Part shown: piece after piece, positions 9,201-11,889 of the stretch
Layout of the letters: each line of letters begins with the position of its first letter
Numbering within the stretch: the stretch's first letter is position 1
Assembly: GCF_000524195.1 (NCBI RefSeq)
Contig: NW_020170413.1
Location: 590,413-602,301, forward strand
Length of the DNA: 11,889 bases
Direction: 5' to 3'
Source: Echinococcus granulosus
Taxonomy: Eukaryota; Platyhelminthes; Cestoda; Cyclophyllidea; Taeniidae
The notes under the pieces: model-generated
The model's database searches: none
What the model was told of the DNA's origin: nothing
Seen by the model: the letters and a program-made list of their open reading frames with translations, nothing else
Translations under genes and position numbers: made by a program

Positions 9201-9868
9201 GAAGTGGAGACCCTCCTCTCCCTTGTCCAACGTCTTTGGTCTAACGCACTCTCCCGATTGCCCGTGAGACCGGAGGTGCGACTCCTTCTCCGACGTCATC
9301 AGGCGCATGAGTCTAGGAGGGATCTGCTGCGTCGACTTGTCACGTAGGTTTTCTACTTCGCGTGGCATTTGAGCATTTCAGTTCATGCATTTGACTAATC
9401 GAATGTCGGTCGACTCAGCAGTTGTGGAGAGCTTGTTACACTTGTTGCCAATATTCAAGGCAATTTAGCTTGGATGTCGTAAGATGATGTAGTGAATTTG
9501 GACGTGGGAAGTTGCATTCTGGTGGGCGTTTTCAATGCTGATCATGAATACACCAACTGAAAGATGGGTGAGGAACGGTGGAGTTGGGTAGATGGGTCCG
9601 AAATGAATGATTGATTGGCTGGTGAATGTAGCAGGGGTAGTGTGGTGGTAGGGAAGTCTTCTCTGACGCTATCATGTCAGAGATGAATTCAAGCGTGGCT
9701 TTTCTTTCTTACCTGTGTCCTTTTAGACTGGAGCTGAATTTGGAGCGTTTGCCATCGAAACCACAGGTCAATCCACTGACTGTCTGCGAGTTCCTCCTCC
9801 TGACACTTCGAGAGCATCAACGACGACATAAGCATTACCATCAGTTGAAGCAGAAGCACGAGGGCTGA
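88..9868 (+). CDS. ASPM: ASPM/Abnormal spindle homologue, C-terminal part, 12 exons (5' partial)
   Basis: Joining the 12 exons gives one open frame of about 1047 residues (residue 1 is the Lys at base 89) ending at TGA 9866-9868. Order: end of CH domain 1 (about 1-90), CH domain 2 (about 145-300), 16 IQ motifs with their Ile/Leu/Val at residues 310, 389, 413, 444, 467, 494, 517, 537, 560, 581, 604, 625, 660, 684, 708 and 731, an armadillo-like region (about 760-1000), and the ASPM C-terminal motif. Signature strings are FPAISRLQKIHNV, DIVNGHRAKTLSLLW, VENLDQSFSDGRVFCYILHF, LHLCNRSVPDEE and VNPLTV. ASPM family proteins work at spindle poles on microtubule minus ends, bind calmodulin through the IQ repeats, and are needed for spindle focusing and orientation; human mutations cause microcephaly. 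Vertebrate ASPM has roughly 80 IQ motifs, so this array is short, as in other invertebrates. The N-terminus lies upstream of the window. Identity is firm; some exon edges are less so. Confidence 0.95.
267..1217 (+). other. ASPM: ASPM intron, 951 bases
   Basis: Begins gtgagt and ends ctctctcaccag. It is pyrimidine-rich with many degenerate ccattcat/ttcattc words. Open frames inside it (452-709, 841-1065) look like chance: they match nothing recognisable, and the flanking exons already join without a gap relative to the ASPM family. No gene seen. Confidence 0.85.
1218..1534 (+). CDS. ASPM: ASPM exon: CH1-CH2 connection and start of the second CH domain
   Basis: Residues 60-165. The first codon (Gly) is split with the previous exon. 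GKPITERDIVNGHRAKTLSL, then LWFILLRFQV, matches the very conserved 'DIVDGHREKTLALLW' block that closes the first CH region. A helical, leucine- and arginine-rich segment follows (ALRSEISRLTATNVSLRRD), then a short variable linker (NPSLSACGDEGNNPLVEMEC), then NQRILFVWARAVC, equivalent to the 'LLLMDWVNAVC' helix opening CH domain 2. The donor aag|gtgcgg leaves phase 0. Reading on through the intron hits a stop after about 18 codons, so splicing here is needed and restores the family sequence exactly. Confidence 0.93.
1535..1836 (+). other. ASPM: ASPM intron, 302 bases
   Basis: gtgcgg to cttgtgtag, AT-rich. No other feature seen. Confidence 0.85.
1837..2028 (+). CDS. ASPM: ASPM exon: core of the second CH domain
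   Basis: Residues 166-229, phase 0 on both sides. VENLDQSFSDGRVFCYILHF matches the family's '[20 protein letters not shown]' almost residue by residue. YLPTLLPRGLVRGATTQTAH matches the following segment, in which human ASPM has 'RTTQT'. The vertebrate serine-rich loop after this point is shortened to a few residues, and LLLRNNVANLRLFQQR then leads to the next exon. The donor cga|gtgagt is close to consensus. Confidence 0.95.
2029..2402 (+). other. ASPM: ASPM intron, 374 bases
   Basis: gtgagt to gcgaacccacag. The open frame of exon 3 continues into it as far as 2181, but the continuation lacks family similarity. Nothing else seen. Confidence 0.85.
2403..2668 (+). CDS. ASPM: ASPM exon: end of the second CH domain and first IQ motif
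   Basis: Residues 230-317 plus two bases of codon 318. LWHLGDVPMLLNVGPN corresponds to 'LGGIPAMI...DMSNTIP' of ASPM. IVLTTLAYLASRLI corresponds to 'VVITYLSFLCARLL', the last CH2 helix. Between them is a low-conservation insert rich in Thr, Pro, Asn and His (about residues 247-273), and after the helix a Gly/Ser stretch, GKGGGSSRL. The exon ends with the first IQ motif, ARIIQTRWRQNR. The donor cg|gtgagt splits an Arg codon completed by the t at 3454. Confidence 0.94.
2669..3453 (+). other. ASPM: ASPM intron, 785 bases
   Basis: gtgagt to ccgttcttttcag. It contains a 103-codon open frame (3025-3336) with no recognisable domain and intron-like composition; I regard it as chance. Pyrimidine-rich cattca words recur around 2910-3030. 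Confidence 0.8.
3454..3867 (+). CDS. ASPM: ASPM exon: Ser/Thr-Pro linker and three IQ motifs
   Basis: Residues 319-455. The first base completes the Arg codon of the previous exon. A variable linker (QFRPKSVFSHLP, then SSPSTNTS, then the acidic MEMEVGENVAANASEKDEV) separates the first IQ from the rest. Three IQ motifs follow: AVRIQRAVRAWLEACRR (Ile 389), VVEVQAQARAFLARQR (Val 413) and AVVIQSVWRAYAARRR (Ile 444). IQ motifs bind calmodulin or myosin-light-chain-type proteins. The donor cgcag|gttggt leaves two bases. A second acceptor, ttcacag at 3510-3516, is also in phase and would shorten the exon by 21 codons, so the start is less certain than the rest. Confidence 0.88.
3868..4961 (+). other. 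ASPM: ASPM intron, 1094 bases
   Basis: The longest intron of the window, gttggt to atatttgacag. It is T/C-rich, with a short cagt run near 4357-4373. Its open frames (4526-4987) show no conserved sequence. No gene or RNA recognised. Confidence 0.82.
4962..5247 (+). CDS. ASPM: ASPM exon: four IQ motifs
   Basis: Residues 456-551. The first codon (Arg) is split with the exon before. Four motifs follow: VIRLQAFCRGVLARRA (Leu 467), AVVIQRWWRCRQQRR (Ile 494), VCLIQRRWRSTLAYRTR (Ile 517) and AVQLQAAARAYLVRR (Leu 537). Spacings of 27, 23 and 20 residues are those of a continuous IQ helix. Two units use Leu in place of Ile, which is accepted in the IQ consensus. The donor gcg|gttagt is in phase 0. 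A stop a few codons into the intron shows that splicing is required. Confidence 0.93.
5248..5729 (+). other. ASPM: ASPM intron, 482 bases, with copy A of a duplicated element
   Basis: gttagt to attcttcttctacag. Bases 5537-5609 form a 73-base element related to 6171-6243 in the next intron (see the repeat entries). Otherwise AT-rich and featureless. Confidence 0.85.
5537..5609 (+). repeat. Intronic duplicated element, copy A
   Basis: It starts tgttgctgaac and includes tcttttacttc. Aligned by eye without gaps to copy B (6171-6243), about 55 of 73 bases agree, and most differences are transitions. It lies about 190 bases before the next exon, as copy B does. Confidence 0.75.
5730..6005 (+). CDS. 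ASPM: ASPM exon: four IQ motifs
   Basis: Residues 552-643, phase 0 at both ends. Four motifs: ILTLQRHMRRWRALCRKR (Leu 560), ACIIQRWWCAVKQRR (Ile 581), VRRIQHWWRGCLLERQR (Ile 604) and AIAIQRAWRWSRVRHQRR (Ile 625), spaced 21, 23 and 21 residues. The second motif has Cys-Ala where the consensus Arg-Gly follows the aromatic pair, so its light-chain binding may be weak. The exon opens with MKMHA, echoed by MQMHA in the next exon, which supports a duplication origin. The donor is agg|gtaatt. Confidence 0.93.
6006..6351 (+). other. ASPM: ASPM intron, 346 bases, with copy B of a duplicated element
   Basis: gtaatt to ttgtccatttcag. Copy B of the 73-base element is at 6171-6243. Nothing else seen. Confidence 0.85.
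6171..6243 (+). repeat. Intronic duplicated element, copy B
   Basis: Related to 5537-5609, identical over tgttgctgaac and tcttttacttc and about 75% overall by hand count. It begins 181 bases before the next exon, against 193 for copy A. Confidence 0.75.
6352..6531 (+). CDS. ASPM: ASPM exon: two near-identical IQ motifs
   Basis: Residues 644-703, phase 0 at both ends. After LRRIHIMQMHATA come ATTIQRAWRRFQVRRQR (Ile 660) and AGTIQRAWRTYRQKKQ (Ile 684), 24 residues apart. The 17 bases coding IQRAWR are identical in both (6400-6416 and 6472-6488), which suggests a recent internal duplication. The exon ends EEER with donor aga|gtaaag. Reading on gives a stop after five codons. Confidence 0.92.
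6532..7375 (+). other. ASPM: ASPM intron, 844 bases, with an IQ-like stretch and a hydrophobic open frame
   Basis: gtaaag to tctaccgcaag. It holds an IQ-like coding piece (6767-6824, entered separately) and a 67-codon hydrophobic open frame at 6883-7086. Splicing straight across keeps the frame and the 24-residue IQ spacing. Confidence 0.7.
6767..6824 (+). other. ASPM: Possible alternative or decaying IQ exon of ASPM
   Basis: The frame reads HFLAETAAASAATIRHALR. AATIRHALRSF resembles an IQ unit with Arg replacing Gln, and is GC-richer than the surrounding intron. gagggag|cac at 6766/6767 would be an acceptor in the phase of exon 8. A weak donor, aagaa|gttttg, lies at 6824/6825; without it the frame ends at TAA 6836-6838. 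Including it would space the IQ residues 33 apart rather than 23-24. It could be a vestigial IQ exon, an alternative (possibly terminal) exon, or chance. Confidence 0.4.
7376..7658 (+). CDS. ASPM: ASPM exon: last two IQ motifs and start of the armadillo-like region
   Basis: Residues 704-797. AAYVIQRNWRASGLQRW (Ile 708) and AIVIQSAWRGYRVR (Ile 731) close the IQ array at 24- and 23-residue spacing. A Ser/Thr/Arg-rich linker follows (SGGSTAATLRRRLSEATEEA), then ARCALANLLRYTSVASVLDA, then LGHL, which matches the start of the ASPM C-terminal helical repeats ('ALE.LETVT.LS' is completed in the next exon). The donor ttgg|gtatat leaves one base. In-phase alternative acceptors exist at 7307 (phase 0), and at 7305 or 7380 if the upstream IQ-like piece is used. 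7376 was chosen because it preserves the IQ periodicity. Confidence 0.85.
7659..8265 (+). other. ASPM: ASPM intron, 607 bases, purine-rich
   Basis: gtatat to cccccctcaccgcag. Bases 7731-8000 are rich in degenerate gatgg/ggttga/tgaatg words on the plus strand, the opposite strand bias to the first introns. No gene seen. Confidence 0.85.
8266..8639 (+). CDS. ASPM: ASPM exon: armadillo-like C-terminal region
   Basis: Residues 798-922; the first codon (Glu) is split. ETSTRLSREVC equals 'LETVTKLS...C' of ASPM. LPHILLRLLHLCNRSVPDEE, then VALAAVAVMLNLTVAV, equals 'LIRSCNRSLPCMEV....VQVLLNL', the best conserved part of the C-terminal helical repeats. Before it is a Thr-rich insert with a C-x2-C-x2-C cluster (QCGDCGGCDENAEY, Cys 827, 830 and 833). 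VDSSDVGTLEMWWQRRVLDE and SIVEFLFGSLHRLSRAKPGT follow, matching the segment annotated in vertebrates as 'CIDTLLDLLQMYREKPG'. The donor tca|gtgagt is strong and in phase 0. Confidence 0.93.
8640..9107 (+). other. ASPM: ASPM intron, 468 bases
   Basis: gtgagt to cgttcatttgtacag. Open frames here match nothing. No feature seen. Confidence 0.83.
9108..9343 (+). CDS. ASPM: ASPM exon: last armadillo-like helices
   Basis: Residues 923-1000 plus two bases. SLRLFARIAALLAILCEALP corresponds to 'SLFTKTCCLLAILLKTT' of ASPM. DYVGEVETLLSLVQRLWSNA corresponds to the following 'SKVVDRIYSLYKL' helix. An Arg/Leu/His-rich stretch, VRLLLRRHQAHESRRDLLRR, ends the exon. The donor cac|gtaggt is required because TAG follows directly in the unspliced frame. 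Confidence 0.9.
9344..9726 (+). other. ASPM: ASPM intron, 383 bases, purine-rich
   Basis: gtaggt to acctgtgtccttttag. Bases 9540-9660 are full of degenerate gaatga/gatgggt/ggtgaatg words. No gene seen. Confidence 0.83.
9727..9868 (+). CDS. ASPM: ASPM terminal exon: conserved C-terminal motif and basic tail
   Basis: Residues 1001-1047 and the stop TGA at 9866-9868. The first base completes a Thr codon. LELNLERLPSKPQVNPLTV, followed by CEFLLLTL, aligns with the ASPM terminus 'RLKPDWVLRRDN...NPLQAIQMVMDTL'. The vertebrate protein ends a few residues later, whereas here a His/Arg/Lys/Gln-rich tail, REHQRRHKHYHQLKQKHEG, is added. Confidence 0.92.
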
Positions 9869-10145
9869 TGTTCTCTCCCCCATCTTCGTTGTCACTATTT
9901 TATCCTCACTTTGTACATTTTAATGTTTTTATTATGGGCCTTCCTTTCCGCAGTCTCTGTGTAGGCATACTGGTAACTTAGTGGTGGTCGTTTGAAGCAG
10001 TTTCCTCTTGGGGGATTGAGGGAGGGATGGTGAAGGTCTCGGATCCATCAGCGCTTGAAATGAGGGTGTAATTCGTACTTGACATTAGCAGTAACCTTGG
10101 CAACCTCGTTTGAATAATAAATGTAACCAATGCCAGCATAACGTA
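9869..10145 (+). other. ASPM: Probable 3' untranslated region of ASPM
   Basis: Non-coding sequence from the stop codon to just past the AATAAA signal. The downstream end is an estimate, placed 10-25 bases after the signal. No conserved element recognised. Confidence 0.6.
10116..10121 (+). terminator. ASPM: Polyadenylation signal AATAAA
   Basis: A canonical AATAAA within tgaataataaatg, about 250 bases after the ASPM stop codon, on the same strand. The distance is normal for a compact 3' UTR. Confidence 0.65.
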
Positions 10146-11267
10146 TGCGATGCATTCGGTGTCTACTCCTCAACAGGGTGTTTTGTAAAAGGCTTGATGA
10201 GGGCCAACATTTGAGTGGTCCGGTTTCTTGCCATGCCGCGATGGTGGGGACTTCGCTGTTTCATCAATGGGCAATGGTGAAGGGGAGTTCAGAAATGGAC
10301 TAGTTGCAATGGGTTGTGGGGAGGAGAAGGGAATTGTTTATGTTAAGGGTACCAAGGCTAGGATTTGTGTGCGTTTGATTTTGTCTTGTATTCTCCGGGT
10401 CCGAGAGGTGCGACAACAATGAGGGCGGGGCATCCAATTTAGCGCTGTCTCGGTGATATTCCTCACATTATTTAGTAGCTTTGATTAGGTGGTTTTGCCT
10501 TCGTTGCAAAACGTCGATGCTGCACAAGTGCACTCCAATACTGGCACTTCCTGATGTGGCTGATTTGAACTGATACTTGAGGTGCCCCGCAATTTCAAGT
10601 TTCAGACCTCTCCTTCCATCGAGTTCGTTGCATGTTCTGCCTACCTACGTCGTAATTAACTTTATCTTACTCAAATGCTAATTTCAACCCATTTAATTAC
10701 TTAAAATGACGTTCGCTGTGTCAAGCACTTCTTTCGTCAATAATTAACAAGGAAAAGTGCCTTTAGGTGTGTAGAGATTTCTTCGGAATCGCATCGGCCA
10801 GCTGGCATTTCATTGGGCGATTCCAAGGTCACTCCATGTCTTCGCAGCACCTTATCGGGGGGGAGTGATCTGGTCCGTTTGGAGAGGCCAAAGTCGAGGA
10901 TTTACTTACTACTTGTGTAATTGACACCTCAGGGTCTGGACCACATGGAATACTTTATTTTAATTAATCAACAAAAAACACGAAAGTGTTAATACCAATT
11001 TCTGAAGAAGTTTTCTAGGCGTTAGATCTGAAGAGAGTTGTATGAAATTGATGTTAGCTCCAATTGCTTAACATTCGATGAGCGTGCTTCGTCATGAAAA
11101 GTTGTGCACACAGATCTAGTGAAACAAAGTAAGCCTGCACTGTAACAAATGCTTGTCTTTCTCAACTACACGATAGGTGGGAAATAGAGGACGTCTGCCC
11201 CCACGCCCGCTAAAATGCATACGAACTCCCATGTGGTCATGATTGTGCTCACCGAACCGTGGGTTCG
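10146..11267. other. Intergenic sequence, no gene recognised
   Basis: About 1.1 kb without a convincing coding region on either strand. The open frame 10228-10422 has no domain. A 7-base G run lies at 10857-10863 and a small perfect hairpin, aacac-gaaa-gtgtt, at 10977-10990. No tRNA or other RNA gene recognised. Confidence 0.6.
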
Positions 11268-11294
11268 AGAGCTCTCAACAGAGCACCGCTTCTT
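11268..11294 (+). repeat. Left terminal inverted repeat
   Basis: 27 bases beginning agagctctcaacagagcacc. 26 of 27 match the reverse complement of 11863-11889. Confidence 0.8.
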
Positions 11295-11862
11295 CGTCAC
11301 ATTCGACGCGTGCGCTTCCACTTAATAAACAAATGAATAAAATGCACTCAAAAACTAGCACTTTGATGCAGAGGTGATGTGAAAACTTCTTCACTACCTC
11401 ACAGCGCCTATTGCTAGGCAGTAAAGGCGCAAAGATGTGAAAAACGTTGAAGGTAGACTTGAGAGACCATTTGCAGAGTAAGTGAATTGCAAATTCGCAG
11501 TTATACAAAGAGCAAACTTTGTGTGTCAATTGCAGTTGCAGCAAGACATTTGGTGAAATGGCATTCTGGGAGTTGCTATCAGTTTGAAGACCAACTGTTC
11601 AAACCGTGCCGAAAGTAGAATTGGCTTTAGCTGTGTTTCAACAGGATTGATTTTTCCTTCAACTGCAGCAGGACTTCGAAATTATGGCTCCGTCGCTTCA
11701 GTGGTAACAAGGACACATCCAAACACATACACATTATAATCCCCGTGCCACAGACCTCCCGATTTCAGATATGATCTAAAACACACACCTGGAGAAGAAG
11801 TGCATGCGTCATTGACACATCAAAGTGATAACTTTTAAACGTACTTCAGTCATTCGTTTGTT

Positions 11863-11889
11863 AAGAAGTGGTGCTCTGTTGAGAGCTCT
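11863..11889 (-). repeat. Right terminal inverted repeat
   Basis: Ends gtgctctgttgagagctct at the last base of the window. It is the inverted partner of 11268-11294, and its outer limit may lie beyond the window. Confidence 0.8.

Larger units (their letters stand above)
11268..11889. mobile_element. Probable short non-autonomous DNA transposon (MITE-like), reaching the window edge
   Basis: The two ends are inverted copies. 11268-11294 (agagctctcaacagagcacc, then gcttctt) is the reverse complement of 11863-11889 with one mismatch. Further in, cactttgatg (11359-11368) recurs inverted at 11818-11827, so the arms probably extend imperfectly for 60-90 bases, with a roughly 30-base insertion in the left arm. 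The 622-base interior has no transposase-like frame; the minus-strand open frame 11275-11544 begins inside the left arm and looks like chance. Target-site duplications cannot be tested because the right end coincides with the window edge. Confidence 0.6.

Noticed and set aside
10228..10422. Short plus-strand open frame after the ASPM 3' UTR
   Set aside because: Low-complexity Gly/Val/Arg peptide, with no homology recognised and no promoter or splice context.
10977..10990. Small hairpin aacac-gaaa-gtgtt
   Set aside because: A five-pair stem in AT-rich DNA is expected by chance and has no associated gene or signal.
11255..11280. tRNA-like B box (gggttcgagagctctc)
   Set aside because: No matching A box, cloverleaf or anticodon arm can be drawn upstream, and the sequence belongs to the inverted repeat.
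11275..11544. Minus-strand 89-codon open frame
   Set aside because: It overlaps the terminal inverted repeat, and its peptide is Cys/Leu-rich with no known domain. Chance is more likely than a gene.

Overview
The window is nuclear DNA from a eukaryote, most likely an invertebrate animal. It has one long plus-strand gene cut into GC-richer exons by AT-rich introns with GT/AG borders, and no operon layout or bacterial ribosome binding sites. Spliced exon by exon, it gives the C-terminal part of ASPM/Abnormal spindle, the spindle-pole and microtubule minus-end protein. Compact introns full of degenerate cattca/tgaatg-type words and a short IQ array would fit a flatworm such as a tapeworm, but the species is inference and cannot be settled from the sequence alone.

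Layout: bases 1-87 are the end of an intron whose upstream exons lie outside the window. Twelve exons follow: 88-266, 1218-1534, 1837-2028, 2403-2668, 3454-3867, 4962-5247, 5730-6005, 6352-6531, 7376-7658, 8266-8639, 9108-9343 and 9727-9868. All eleven junctions keep the reading frame and give about 1047 residues ending at a TGA. In order they encode the end of the first calponin-homology (CH) domain, the second CH domain, 16 IQ motifs (calmodulin-binding), an armadillo-like C-terminal region, and the conserved ASPM end followed by a short basic tail. The N-terminal ASH domain and the start of the first CH domain are missing only because the window starts inside the gene.

The IQ region shows how such arrays grow. 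Two neighbouring introns carry a related 73-base element at nearly the same distance before their next exons, those exons begin alike, and exon 8 holds two almost identical IQ units. A short IQ-like coding stretch (6767-6824) followed by a stop sits in the next intron and may be a decaying or alternative exon.

After the stop come a 3' UTR with an AATAAA signal at 10116-10121, about 1.1 kb with no recognisable gene, and a 622-base segment (11268-11889) bounded by inverted repeats, probably a short non-autonomous DNA transposon that reaches the window edge. No RNA gene, CRISPR array or second protein gene could be supported.
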